Below, piece by piece: positions 25,784 through 34,071 of a stretch of 64,000 nucleotides of DNA. Position 1 is the first letter of the stretch. Each line of letters begins with the position of its first letter. Below the pieces are notes generated by a model, which saw only the letters and a list, made by a program, of their open reading frames with translations, was not told the DNA's origin and did no database searches. The position numbers and the translations under genes were made by a program. Origin of the DNA: Mesorhizobium sp. PAMC28654 (lineage in GTDB: Bacteria > Pseudomonadota > Alphaproteobacteria > Rhizobiales > Rhizobiaceae); NCBI RefSeq assembly GCF_020616515.1, contig NZ_CP085135.1:5937001-6001000 (forward strand). The letters run 5' to 3'.

Positions 25784-26389
25784 ATGAGCAAGAAACCGCC
25801 AAGCCCACCAAACCGCAGGCGCCGAAACTGCCCAAGGGCGAGGCCGAGCAGGTGCGCATCCGCAAGGAGATCGGCCATGATTTCGCGCTCAGGGACGACG
25901 CCCATGGCCGCAAGCGGCTGGGTGGCCGGCACGCAGGAGGCGCGGCGCGTCTACGAGGTGTCGAATGACGGCCATACCGCCACCGGCGGCATCGTGCGGG
26001 TGCGCAATGTCGACCCGCTGCTTGGCATCACCTCGCTATCGGGCCAGCAAAGGGAAGCCGGCCAGCGCTACCGCGCGGATTTCCAGTGCAGCCAGCAGGC
26101 GAGCGTCAAGCCGATGCGCTGGACAGAGCGCGTCGACGGTGGCCGGCAAGGCGGCGGCATAGCCGACAGCGTGCTCGACGCCGGCCGCGCGCATGCCGCC
26201 GCCACAAGAGCGCTCGCCCACTGGGAGGTGGCCGCCGTGGTGCAGGCCGTGTGCTGCGCCGGCGGCTCGATCAAGAGCCTGGCCGAGCAGACCGGCGAGG
26301 GCCGCGATGTGGTGACGAAGATGTTGAAGGTGGGACTGGACCTGCTGGCGGTGCACTACGGGATGATGCTGGGGAGGAAGGTGGGGTGA
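25784..26389 (+). pseudogene. DUF6456 domain gene with two compensating frameshifts
   Basis: The C-terminal two thirds (WVAGTQEARRVYEVSNDG ... GLDLLAVHYGMML) is a DUF6456-type domain, found in alphaproteobacterial regulators and phages, with the RADF and GGRQGGG features. The sensible N-terminal sequence (TAKPTKPQAPKLPKGEAEQV...ALRDDAHGRKR) lies in a different frame between about 25793 and 25915. The in-frame translation there is Arg/Pro-rich nonsense. One shift sits at an AAA run right after the start, the other near 25915. It is either a damaged gene or a sequencing problem at a homopolymer. Confidence 0.65.
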
Positions 26390-26462
26390 GGGGGCGTCGG
26401 CAACGAATTCCTTACTCCAGTCTCATGGAAGCTCGCAGCCTGGGGGAGCTAGTGTTTGTTGG

Positions 26463-26891
26463 CTAACGAGCCCAATCGACATCGACGTCGGTTGGGCTTG
26501 GTGACCGAAACCGGCGAAGCACCAGAATGCTGGCCACGCAGATTATGATGGGAATGAAGACCCCGACATATATCCAAGGTTTGGCCGCGTCTACATTTCC
26601 GCCCCAGTAGACGTTGATCATGTGCAGCATCGCATTGGCAAAGATGATGGACAGCGCCAATTCGGCGATGAAGATGCCGGTGAACACGAGAAACCTTGGC
26701 AGGAACGCCGTTGTTGGCGCAGCCGCGGCAACAATAAGCGAAACAAGAAACCCAAAGACCAGCGGTCCCATAGGCTGCCGCCCGATATCGACATGAAAGA
26801 TATACACAGCCTGCGTTATTGCGACCATTCCGATGAAGGTGGCCAACGCCAACGCAATGATATTGATCAATAGTCGCCTGAGAAAAGCCAT
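26463..26891 (-). CDS. Four-helix membrane protein, function unknown
   Basis: This 142-residue protein has four predicted transmembrane helices: about residues 8-30, 42-62, 66-88 and 104-126. An Arg-rich cytoplasmic C-terminal segment follows (LVLRRFRSPSPTDVDVDW). It lies between the prophage-like island and the restriction operon. No family recognised. Confidence 0.65.
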   Translation of the reverse strand: MAFLRRLLINIIALALATFIGMVAITQAVYIFHVDIGRQPMGPLVFGFLVSLIVAAAAPTTAFLPRFLVFTGIFIAELALSIIFANAMLHMINVYWGGNVDAAKPWIYVGVFIPIIICVASILVLRRFRSPSPTDVDVDWAR

Positions 26892-26925
26892 GCCCGGGTT
26901 CTTTCAGAACATTGAAAGAGGGTAG

Positions 26926-27690
26926 CTATATCCTTGAATTCGCTATCATCTCGGCTTGGGGATAGTCGCGCTCTTCCTTGTAAAGAATAATGTAGCCGGG
27001 AAGGGCGGTCGCTTGCCATCCCGAAGGCAAAGCCTCGACGACATGCCGGATCGCTGAGCGCGGCGTGAGCGGTCCGCTTAGCGCGGAAAGCACGGTTGTG
27101 TCGAAATCGTCGTGGGGTTTCCTGTTGCGGCCGCCATTCCCCTGGTAGCGGAATGTATAGGGCAAGGCGTCCTTGAGGCGCGAGAGCGCGCTTGTCGCCG
27201 TTTCGTTGGCTTCGATGGCAAAAGCAAGTTCCCGATCAATATCGATCGGGAACTTGGCGTCGTAGTTCCTCGGGTCCACCTTGGTGGTGTCACGCTCTCG
27301 GCCAGGATCATTGGAACCGAATCCGCTGCCGTTCCAATCGATCGCCTTTACCCCGCCATAGTGACGGATGAGATCGGATTCCAGATCGACCGCGGTGAAC
27401 ACGAAGATGCGCACGGCCTTGAAGCTTACACGTGCGGGATCGAGGCCAACTCGATACATGATCTTGCGCGCATGACGAGCCAGCCGCTTGTGAAGTCCGG
27501 CCTCCGCGTCCGTCTTGCCGACATAGACGACGCGATCGTCGAGCAGAAGCTGATAGACACCCTGTTCCTCGGGCACCTCTTGCAGATTCGCCCTGCTGAG
27601 CGGTGCGGTTTCGAGTTCGTCCAGCACTTTGATGAGTCTGGCCAACAAGGCGCCTGGAAGGTCGAACTCGAACTCGACATAGGCCTTCAT
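26926..27690 (-). CDS. Eco29kI-like GIY-YIG restriction endonuclease
   Basis: This 254-residue protein is encoded last in a vsr-methyltransferase-endonuclease operon. GIY-YIG motifs appear as GVY (44-46) and YVG (56-58); H73, E104 and N120 (in WNGSGFGSNDPGRERDTT) match the order of catalytic residues described for Eco29kI. That family cuts CCGCGG; specificity here is inferred only by family. The ATG at 27690 overlaps the methyltransferase stop (ATGA). The longer frame start at 27801 lies inside the methyltransferase gene. Confidence 0.85.
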   Translation of the reverse strand: MKAYVEFEFDLPGALLARLIKVLDELETAPLSRANLQEVPEEQGVYQLLLDDRVVYVGKTDAEAGLHKRLARHARKIMYRVGLDPARVSFKAVRIFVFTAVDLESDLIRHYGGVKAIDWNGSGFGSNDPGRERDTTKVDPRNYDAKFPIDIDRELAFAIEANETATSALSRLKDALPYTFRYQGNGGRNRKPHDDFDTTVLSALSGPLTPRSAIRHVVEALPSGWQATALPGYIILYKEERDYPQAEMIANSRI

Positions 27691-28868
27691 TTCAGAAAAT
27701 CCGACCCGCCGAAATCGAGGTGCCGTTTCACGCTGCGCGCGATGATGTTGGCCAGTTCCACCGGCACGGCGTTGCCGAGCTGACGCATGGTTTCGGACCA
27801 TGCTCCATGGAAACGGAAATTGTCTGGGAAAGTCTGCAGGCGGGCGCTTTCGCGCACGGTGAAATAGCGCACGCTGCCATCCGGCCGCAGCAGCATGTTC
27901 TCTCCGCCTGGCACGCCGTGGACGCCGGCCTTCAAGGTCTTGGCCGGTTCGTCGAGCGGGCTGCCGGTATGGCCAGGATAGGATCGTGCGCCAGGCTGGA
28001 ACCGATGGTTGTTGTGGTTGGCGGCCTTGCGCGATTCATGCTCAGGGTCCGGCAGATCGCCAATCGCGTCTCGCGTTGTCCGCCATGGTGCTGTTTTCGG
28101 CTTGGCGTCGAGTCGTGCCGCACGCTCGGAATGCCGACCCCCAACCTTGCGATCAGCGTTGCGGACCTTGTGTCGGTCCCAATAGTCGCCCTGGGTCTGG
28201 TCCCACAGCAAGGCGTCAAGGGAATGCGTTTCCAGTGGAAAGGCCCATTTGATGTCGAGGTCGGCGCGGAAGCCCACAAAAATCACACGCTCCCGGCGCT
28301 GCGGGATGCCGTAATTCGCCGCGTTCAGCGAACGTGGAACGACCCGGTATTCGAGACCTCTCGGACCGCGCCGGCCAGTGTGGTGCTTTTCAAGCCGGCG
28401 CAGATGGCTTTCCCATCCCTCATCAGGTCCCGCGACCAATTCGGGATAGGTCATTTGCAGGACGATGTGCGAAAAATAGGTGGCGAAGGTTTCGCGGGTC
28501 AGGCCTTTCACGTTCTCGAAGATGAAGGCGCGCGGCTTTGTTTCCCGCAGCGCCCGGACCGCTTCAGGCCACATGTCGCGGGAATCCGCATGCGCGCGGT
28601 GCTTGCCACCCAGCGAGAATGGCTGACAGGGCGGACCGCCCGTCACCAGATCGATCTTGCCCTCGTGCTCGCGGAAATCCACGCCGCGGACATCGCCCTC
28701 GGTCGGCTGCGGCCAATCGCCAACCAGGCCGACACCATCCGCCCGGTTTTCGCGAATGGTGTCGCAGCACCACCGGTCCCATTCAATCACGGCCTGTGGC
28801 GCGAAACCGGCAAGGCTGACGCCCATTCCAAGCCCGCCGGCGCCCGCGAAGAGCTCGATCGATTTCAT
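27687..28868 (-). CDS. DNA (cytosine-5) methyltransferase of the restriction system
   Basis: This 393-residue enzyme has the ordered C5-methyltransferase motifs. These are motif I ELFAGAGGLGMG (residues 5-16), motif IV GGPPCQPFS with nucleophile C81, motif VI FENVKG (E118), motif VIII GIPQRRERV (about 190-198), a variable target-recognition region, and motif X near the C terminus (RQLGNAVPVELA). It protects host DNA from the downstream endonuclease and makes m5C, whose deamination the upstream Vsr repairs. One base separates it from the vsr stop. Confidence 0.93.
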   Translation of the reverse strand: MKSIELFAGAGGLGMGVSLAGFAPQAVIEWDRWCCDTIRENRADGVGLVGDWPQPTEGDVRGVDFREHEGKIDLVTGGPPCQPFSLGGKHRAHADSRDMWPEAVRALRETKPRAFIFENVKGLTRETFATYFSHIVLQMTYPELVAGPDEGWESHLRRLEKHHTGRRGPRGLEYRVVPRSLNAANYGIPQRRERVIFVGFRADLDIKWAFPLETHSLDALLWDQTQGDYWDRHKVRNADRKVGGRHSERAARLDAKPKTAPWRTTRDAIGDLPDPEHESRKAANHNNHRFQPGARSYPGHTGSPLDEPAKTLKAGVHGVPGGENMLLRPDGSVRYFTVRESARLQTFPDNFRFHGAWSETMRQLGNAVPVELANIIARSVKRHLDFGGSDFLK

Positions 28869-28869
28869 G

Positions 28870-29283
28870 CTATTTCCCCACGAACTGGCGCAGCTTGTTC
28901 TCTAATTGTTCACTCTGCCGCAATTCGCATTCCCAGACAACCAGTACGTTCCAGCCGAGTCGCTCCAACGCGTCTTGCTTGAGCGCATCGCGTTGCGCGT
29001 TCGCCGATAGTTTCGGCCCCCAAAACTCCAGCCGGGATTTTGGAAGGCGAGCGAGCCGACAGGCCGGATCGTCGTGACGATGCCAAAAGCACCCATGAAT
29101 GAAAATCGCCTTTTTGCGTTTTCCAAAAGCAATGTCCGGTTTGCCGGGCAAGTCGCCCCGATGAAGCCGATAGCGATAGTTCATCCCATGAAGAAGCCGG
29201 CGCACGACCATTTCCGGCTTCGTATCCCTGCCATGGATACGCGCCATCCGCTCGCTGCGTTCACTGGTCGAGAGGGTATCCAC
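28870..29283 (-). CDS. vsr: Very short patch repair (Vsr) mismatch endonuclease
   Basis: From the GTG at 29283 this is a 137-residue protein of normal Vsr length. The N-terminal signature SERSERMARIHGRDTKPEM is followed by the catalytic/metal segment GKPDIAFGKRKKAIFIHGCFWHRHD (D50, H64, H70). Vsr nicks T:G mismatches arising by deamination of m5C, countering mutation by the linked methyltransferase. It is first gene of the three-gene leftward operon. Confidence 0.92.
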   Translation of the reverse strand: MDTLSTSERSERMARIHGRDTKPEMVVRRLLHGMNYRYRLHRGDLPGKPDIAFGKRKKAIFIHGCFWHRHDDPACRLARLPKSRLEFWGPKLSANAQRDALKQDALERLGWNVLVVWECELRQSEQLENKLRQFVGK

Positions 29284-29428
29284 TTTCCGTCGTCTCGTTG
29301 ATTCGGGAAGATGGTGTTGCGTTTTGCCCGGAAAGGGAAGGCCCACGAGTGCATGGGATGATGGCGGGTGCGATCTCGCGCGACACTCAAAACCTCGCTA
29401 AGCTCGAATTGCACTGCTTGGGGGAATC

Positions 29429-30355
29429 GTGAAAGCCGTTTTCGACGTGAAGCCTGAGTCTGGCTATAAGGATGAGGAGGGCCGATACCATTTCCCTGCT
29501 CGCCATCTGGAAGCGGCTCGGAATACGGTTGGCGACTGGGTGCTCTATCGTGAACCGCGACGCAATGGCGGATTGCAAGCTTACATTGCTTTTGCCCGGG
29601 TGACCGATATCGAGCCGGACCAGGAACTGGCCGGCCATTACTATGCCAATGTGACGGACTATCTTAAATTTCCAACGCCTGTGCCTTTTATCAGGGATGG
29701 TCGCTACGCGGAGGCGCGACTGCGCGAAGTGGTTGACGCCAGCCGTGTCGGTCGCGAAATACAGGGCAAGTCGATACGATCGATCTCGCAGGAGGATTTC
29801 GACGACATCATTCTAGCCGATCTTAGCGAAACGCTTGATCCCACCAACGCCAGAAAACTCGATCTTGACCTTCACCTGGATCTGCCGTTGCCGACGCGGC
29901 CTGGTTTTGCTGGACAGCCAGGCTTCGCCGAGACGGTCGATCGTCAGGTCGAGCAGATATTGCTGAACCGAAAAATCCGTGACGCAACGTTCCGGCTGGA
30001 GGTCTGCCGGGCCTATGAGGATAAATGCGCCGTCACTGGCCTGCGCATCATCAATGGCGGCGGCAGGGCGGAGGTTCAGGCTGCCCACATCAAGCCGGTC
30101 GCCGTCGGCGGCCCGGACGTTGTTCAGAACGGCATCGCGCTATCGGCCACGGTGCATTGGCTGTTCGACAGGCACCTGATTTCGATAGACGAGAACCATC
30201 GGCTGCTGGTCGCCCACAACCGCGTGCCCAGCGAATTGCGGAATCTCTTCAGGCCGGAATCCCAAGGTTTGCATTGGCCCAAGGATTCTCGACTAATGCC
30301 GCATCCGGCGTTCCTGGCCCACCATCGCGAAGCGTTTGCCGGGGCGATGCACTGA
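29429..30355 (+). CDS. HNH endonuclease, probably a restriction enzyme
   Basis: This 308-residue protein starts with GTG at 29429 behind GGGGGAATC. The N-terminal half (VLYREPRRNGGLQAYIAFARV, YYANVTDYLKFP) looks like a PUA/EVE-like base-reading domain. The C-terminal HNH domain (about residues 185-255) holds AYEDKCAVTG, AAHIKPVAVGG and NGIALSATVHWLFDRHLI. The arrangement is typical of solitary or modification-dependent HNH restriction enzymes. It is divergent from the vsr-dcm-R operon, 145 bases apart, making a small defence island. Confidence 0.85.
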   Translation: MKAVFDVKPESGYKDEEGRYHFPARHLEAARNTVGDWVLYREPRRNGGLQAYIAFARVTDIEPDQELAGHYYANVTDYLKFPTPVPFIRDGRYAEARLREVVDASRVGREIQGKSIRSISQEDFDDIILADLSETLDPTNARKLDLDLHLDLPLPTRPGFAGQPGFAETVDRQVEQILLNRKIRDATFRLEVCRAYEDKCAVTGLRIINGGGRAEVQAAHIKPVAVGGPDVVQNGIALSATVHWLFDRHLISIDENHRLLVAHNRVPSELRNLFRPESQGLHWPKDSRLMPHPAFLAHHREAFAGAMH

Positions 30356-30462
30356 GGCACGAGCTACTTGATGGGATGCCCACTTCTCCGATGGGCCTTC
30401 GAATGGCTTCGAGCGTTAGCTGTTTCAGTGGATAAAAGTCGTGCTGGAATTTTAGCGCCAGC

Positions 30463-30468
30463 TTGACA
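30463..30468 (+). promoter_or_regulatory. Conserved -35-like TTGACA upstream of peptide gene copy 1
   Basis: TTGACA lies 62 bases before the ATG and is preceded by TTTTAGCGCCAGC. The same combination, with two changed bases, occurs at the same distance before copy 2 (34172). Confidence 0.6.
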
Positions 30469-30524
30469 AAACTTGCGGCCCGGCGCCCCATGCGGTCTTC
30501 GTTTAGGGGCCCTGGGGAACATCG

Positions 30525-30614
30525 ATGAAGAAGGTTTATGAGAAGCCGACGCTGAGCAAGCGTCAGTTGCTGTCGAAGGTCACCGCCCAGCAGAATCCGT
30601 CGGCGCCACGCTAA
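30525..30614 (+). CDS. Tiny peptide, putative RiPP precursor-like (copy 1)
   Basis: This 29-residue peptide begins MKKVYEKPTLSKRQ and ends SKVTA-QQNPSAPR. It shares the invariant K-K-x-Y-E-K-P-x-L and S-(K/R)-V-T-A positions with five other copies; only the last eight residues are specific. The Y-x-x-P-x-L motif and the Thr next to last in the leader resemble lasso peptide leaders. The short tail lacks the Asp/Glu needed for a lasso ring. A GGGGAAC ribosome site lies upstream. Too short for usual gene callers; nine or more supporting features are shared between copies. Confidence 0.75.
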   Translation: MKKVYEKPTLSKRQLLSKVTAQQNPSAPR

Positions 30615-30694
30615 CCCGACCGGTTCCAGCGCAGGCCGCTTGCTGAAAGATATCGTGCTGGCCTCCCTCCAGAGGGACGCTCTTGCCTCGCCGA

Positions 30695-30732
30695 AAAGCG
30701 ATCCGGCCGGCTTGCGCCGGCCAGACCGCTTT
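30695..30732. terminator. Bidirectional hairpin terminator
   Basis: Nested inverted repeats AAAGCG / CGCTTT and GGCCGGC-ttgc-GCCGGCC lie between the end of peptide copy 1 and the end of the leftward gene at 30744. On the minus strand TTTT follows the stem. It could end both transcripts. Confidence 0.55.
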
Positions 30733-30743
30733 CCATCCCCGGC

Positions 30744-31031
30744 TCAGCCGCAGACGCGGACTTCCTCGACCACGCGGTGGTGGTGGCGCCAATGCACTAC
30801 CTGCTCGATACGGCAATTGTGGCGGTGATGGCGGCGATAGCCGTTGTCGCCTTGATACTGGGCGTTTTCATCATAGTAATCGCGGTGCCGGCGGGGGTAA
30901 TAATTGTCGCCATTGTTCTGGTCGACATAGGCTCCGTCGGGGTTGATGATGAGGCTCGCGGCACTGGCCGGGGCGATGAAAGCGGTTGCCGAAGTAACGG
31001 CGATCAGGGACGCAATCAATAGCGTTTTCAT
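30744..31031 (-). CDS. Small secreted Tyr/His/Asn-rich protein
   Basis: This 95-residue protein has a signal peptide (MKTLLIASLIAVTSATAFIAPASA). The mature part is rich in Asp, Asn, Tyr, Arg and His (NNGDNYYPRRHRDYYDENAQY, then RRHHRHNC and HWRHHHR). Two cysteines may pair. The His clusters could bind metal; function unknown. A good AAAAAAGGAAT ribosome site precedes the ATG. Confidence 0.75.
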   Translation of the reverse strand: MKTLLIASLIAVTSATAFIAPASAASLIINPDGAYVDQNNGDNYYPRRHRDYYDENAQYQGDNGYRRHHRHNCRIEQVVHWRHHHRVVEEVRVCG

Positions 31032-31448
31032 GACTTATTCCTTTTTTAGCGGTTATGCAGATAAACCTTCGAGGCGGCGGCTCGTTCCCATACAAATCGG
31101 TAAGTTTTGTTCGCGGCCTTGTAAGAAGACGTGAAGGCCGGGGGTAAGAAAGGCGTGGAGGCGAGGCTTGGCGGCTCGCCGCTGCTGGGCGGTGTAGCTT
31201 CGGGCCCGGAGGCATGGAACCAAAGCCGCGTCAGACGGTTGTCTGTCTGATCGGTCACCGGAAAGTATCGATTGTTAAAGAGCCCGCATCCTTGTCCCCC
31301 TCGGATAGCGGGCTTTTTTGCGCCCCTATGTCAAAGTGAATAGACGGCGCGCCAGAATGCCTGCTTAATGCTGGCATCATCGGGTCTAGCTAGCGGCGGC
31401 CGGTGCTTGGGAGCGCAGATCGTACTCTTGCCCTTTGTGAGGCGTGAG
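31032..31448. other. Intergenic region with a terminator and a possible 39-codon frame
   Basis: A GTG-started frame (31131-31250; VKAGGKKGVEARLGGSPLL... 39 residues) is followed by a small palindrome TCAGAC...GTCTGA and a strong terminator. It may be a small RNA or a tiny gene; there is no convincing ribosome site, so I do not call it. Confidence 0.35.
31281..31319 (+). terminator. Rho-independent terminator without an assigned gene
   Basis: The stem AGCCCGC-ATCC / GGAT-a-GCGGGCT is followed by six Ts. Its AGCCCGC/GCGGGCT stem matches the terminators behind peptide copies 4 and 5. The transcript it ends is not identified. Confidence 0.7.
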
Positions 31449-31676
31449 ATGGTCGGGTATTTTCAGCAATGCGTACTTTACCCCTGCGACCTGGCGATGC
31501 TCCAGCGCGTGTTCGATGAAATCTGTGCCGATGGCTGCCACGATGCGGCGTCGCCAGAGGCGGAGATACTTGCCACCGCGCTGCTCGTCCTGTTCCAGAA
31601 CGGCATGACCAATGAAGCAGCGCTGCTGGCCGAAATGCGGTCGCGCCAGCAGGTTTACCTTCTGCGCACCGGCTGA
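31449..31676 (+). CDS. Small hypothetical protein
   Basis: From the ATG at 31449 (GAGGCGTGAG upstream) this is 75 residues: MVGYFQQCVLYPCDLAMLQRVFDEIC..., then a hydrophobic helix ILATALLVLFQNGMTNEAALLAEM. I recall similar short proteins beginning with an aromatic-rich strand and L-x-x-V-F-D-x-I-C in many rhizobia. Function unknown. Confidence 0.65.
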   Translation: MVGYFQQCVLYPCDLAMLQRVFDEICADGCHDAASPEAEILATALLVLFQNGMTNEAALLAEMRSRQQVYLLRTG

Positions 31677-31718
31677 TAGCAGCCCGGTATCAAAGCGAGC
31701 CGGATGCCGGCCCAATGG

Positions 31719-31940
31719 TCAGGCCTTCTTCACAAACTCGGTCTTCAGCACCAGGCCCTTGACCTGTTTGGTGTTGCATTCGATCTCGCCGGGATTGCCG
31801 TTGAGGCGGATGTTCTTCACCATCGTGCCGCGCTTGATTGTTTCCGACGTGCCCTTGACCTTCAGGTCCTTGATCAAGGTGACGCTGTCGCCGTCATTCA
31901 GCGCGGCGCCGTTGCTGTCTCTTACGATCGCGTCGGTCAT
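31719..31940 (-). CDS. PhnA/YjdM C-terminal-type protein
   Basis: This 73-residue protein consists of the small beta-barrel half of PhnA/YjdM proteins. DSNGAALNDGDSVTLIKDLKVKG, then I-K-R-G-T-M-V-K-N-I-R-L and I-E-C-x-x-K... V-L-K-T-E-F-V-K-K are the conserved strands. The zinc-ribbon half found in E. coli YjdM is missing. Despite its old name it is not known to cleave phosphonates. The start is set at 31940. Confidence 0.85.
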   Translation of the reverse strand: MTDAIVRDSNGAALNDGDSVTLIKDLKVKGTSETIKRGTMVKNIRLNGNPGEIECNTKQVKGLVLKTEFVKKA

Positions 31941-32142
31941 GTCCGGTCTTTCCAGGGGAGGGCGTCTGTCTTGGCGGCCGCAATGCCGGTCGCCTGTCTT
32001 GCGGCTTGTAGACTCGCCGCTTGTAGAAATCCGCCGCCTGTTCGTCCAGCGCATTGACGAACACCCTGCCGCCAGCCATCAGTTTTGGGGGGTTGCAAGG
32101 TGCCGGGCCGGTTGCACGGCCGGCTTGAGAGGAGGTTTGCGG

Positions 32143-32505
32143 ATGCGGCGTCGATGCATGGTCCTGTCGTCCGTCCTGGTTGTTGCCTTGCCCAGCGTGG
32201 CGCCCGCCGTCGCCGCGCCGGAGCAGGCCTATACTCTCGTCAAGTCCGGCGATTTCTGGGGCATGTGCCACGACCGCGAGCTGGACACCCGCAAGGAGCG
32301 TGACTGCACCAATTATCTGCTTGGCCAGATCGACGCCGCCGTGACGCTGGCCGCCCGGCAGGGGCCAAAGCTGTGCATGGATTTTGGCGAGCGGATACCC
32401 ACCCTGATCGACCAGGTTCTGGATCATGTGCCGGCGGACATGCCCGATGACCAGGAGATCACCCCCGCCATCCAGGCGGCCATCCTCAAGGCGCTGGCCT
32501 GCTGA
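32143..32505 (+). CDS. Secreted four-cysteine protein, Rap1a/Tai-like
   Basis: This 120-residue protein has a strong GAGGAGG ribosome site and a signal peptide cut near residue 24. The mature domain has four cysteines (MCHD, RDCTNYL, KLCMD, ALAC) and the Y-L-x-G-x-x-D-A segment typical of the Rap1a/Tai immunity-like fold. In enteric bacteria that fold protects against type VI effectors; in rhizobia such genes are often stand-alone. It is followed by an EthD gene, and the same pair recurs at 34428/34723. Confidence 0.65.
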   Translation: MRRRCMVLSSVLVVALPSVAPAVAAPEQAYTLVKSGDFWGMCHDRELDTRKERDCTNYLLGQIDAAVTLAARQGPKLCMDFGERIPTLIDQVLDHVPADMPDDQEITPAIQAAILKALAC

Positions 32506-32626
32506 CGAGGCGGGCGGATTGGCAAGGCGCGGATTGGCAAGGCGCGGCTTGAGAGGGGCCCGGATTGACAGAACCGGCACAAGGCGGCCACGCTGCCGGG
32601 AGACAACGGCTTTCGGGAGGATGATG

Positions 32627-32935
32627 ATGGCCAGCCTTGTGGTGATGTACGGCACGCCCAACGACGCGGCGGCCTTCGACCGCTACTACCGCGAAACCCA
32701 TATTCCCATCGCCAAGACCATTCCGGGCCTGCGGCGCTACGAGATCAGCCGCGGGCCGGTGGTCACGCCGGCGGGGCCGTCAAAATATCATCTGGTCGCC
32801 ACCTTGCTGTTCGATGACCTGGCAGCCATCCAGAACGCCTTTGCCAGCGCCGAAGGCCAGAAGGCCGCCGCCGATGTGCGGGTGTTCGCCACGGGCGGCG
32901 CGGAGATGTTCATTTTCGACAGCGAGGATGTCTGA
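32627..32935 (+). CDS. EthD-family protein (copy 1)
   Basis: This 102-residue protein has a ferredoxin-like EthD fold: LVVMYGTPNDAAAFDRYYRETHIPIAKTIPGL is the family signature (Y-R-x-x-H-x-P). Of three consecutive in-frame ATGs, 32627 is best spaced from GGGAGG. EthD proteins are small dimeric barrels associated with degradation of ethers and other xenobiotics, with mostly unknown substrates. It is paralogous to the gene at 34723-35070. Confidence 0.85.
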   Translation: MASLVVMYGTPNDAAAFDRYYRETHIPIAKTIPGLRRYEISRGPVVTPAGPSKYHLVATLLFDDLAAIQNAFASAEGQKAAADVRVFATGGAEMFIFDSEDV

Positions 32936-33360
32936 GGCAAGGGGCGCACGGCGTCCGGCCCAGCTCTTCTGAACGCCAGGGGGCGCGCCTTTGGAGAGTT
33001 GCCTCTCGCGGTGTCGTATTTGTAGGCGAGATGGCGATGCGCATGGTGCAATGGGAATGGCCGGCTGGCTATCGGCATTACCTGAGCGATCATGATATCA
33101 AGCCGACTGAGGAATTTGGGACATTTATACTTGGGCGGGATTGAGGTGGGCTGATCATAGCCCGCGCGGGGGTGGGATATAACTTCGACACAAGCGCGCC
33201 AGACGCTTTCGGCGCGCCGGAATCCGTTTCTCGCGGATGTCCTGGCGCTGCGCTTCACTGCGCCCTCGCGCGACACCGCCTTGACAGGCAGCGAGCGCGA
33301 GCGACGGCTCGGCCTCCGCCAATTCACCGTCCAGGGCGTCACTCTCGGGAGCGATGCATC
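32936..33360. other. Gap without a supported gene
   Basis: This is 425 bases between the EthD and sulfotransferase genes. Long antisense frames crossing it are shadows. The 33080-33190 part is AT-richer and may hold the sulfotransferase promoter. I see no repeat or RNA here. Confidence 0.4.
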
Positions 33361-34071
33361 ATGACCGGCGGGGACACATTCAGGACGGTGATCGTCGCGG
33401 CAACGCCCCGTTCGGGCAGTTCCATGCTCGGCCAGATGATGGCGAGCACAGGCTGCCTGGGCAAGCCGGCTGAGTATTTCGAGCCCGACCGGATGCCAGG
33501 CTCGACCCCTGCCGACCGATGCCGCCTGGCGCTCACCGAGGGGCGCTCCGCCAACGGCGTCGTGGCGACGAAACTGTTTCCGGAGCATTTCGACTGGCTG
33601 CGCCGGGACGTCCGGCTGAGCGACTGGTTCCCCGATCCGCTATGGGTGTATCTGCGCCGCCGCGACCTTCTGGGGCAGGCGATCTCGCTGGCCATCGCCA
33701 TGCAGGACAAAGCCTGGAAACATCACGACACGCCGGTCGGGAGCGCCGTCTATTCACGCGAAGGCATCGAACAGGCGCTCAAGCAATTGGCGGAGCCGCG
33801 CTGGCCGGTCTTCTTCGCGCGCCACGGGATCGAGCCGCTGGAACTGGTCTATGAGGATCTTGGCGACGCCGGCGACGCGTGCCGGATGATCGCCGAACGG
33901 CTCGGCGTGGCACTGACGGCGATGCCGGCGCCGCCGGTGCTGCAGCGCCAGCGCGGCGCGGTCAACGAGGCGTGGCGCCGGCGCTTCATCGCCGAGGCCG
34001 GCAACCCCGACGATTTCGACGGCCTTGTGCCGAAGGCACGCCGGCGCTGGCGGTTCTGGCGCGGTCCGTGA
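33361..34071 (+). CDS. Stf0-type sulfotransferase
   Basis: This 236-residue protein has the PAPS-binding 5'-phosphosulfate loop TPRSGSSML (about residues 15-23). Stf0-like features follow: GKPAEYFEPD, VVATKLFPEHFDWL, then the 3'-phosphate loop region VYLRRRDLLGQAISLAIAMQ. Mycobacterial Stf0 sulfates trehalose; rhizobial relatives sulfate glycans or other hydroxyls. It ends 163 bases before peptide copy 2, which has its own promoter-like box. A role in modifying that peptide is conceivable but unsupported beyond proximity. Confidence 0.88.
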   Translation: MTGGDTFRTVIVAATPRSGSSMLGQMMASTGCLGKPAEYFEPDRMPGSTPADRCRLALTEGRSANGVVATKLFPEHFDWLRRDVRLSDWFPDPLWVYLRRRDLLGQAISLAIAMQDKAWKHHDTPVGSAVYSREGIEQALKQLAEPRWPVFFARHGIEPLELVYEDLGDAGDACRMIAERLGVALTAMPAPPVLQRQRGAVNEAWRRRFIAEAGNPDDFDGLVPKARRRWRFWRGP

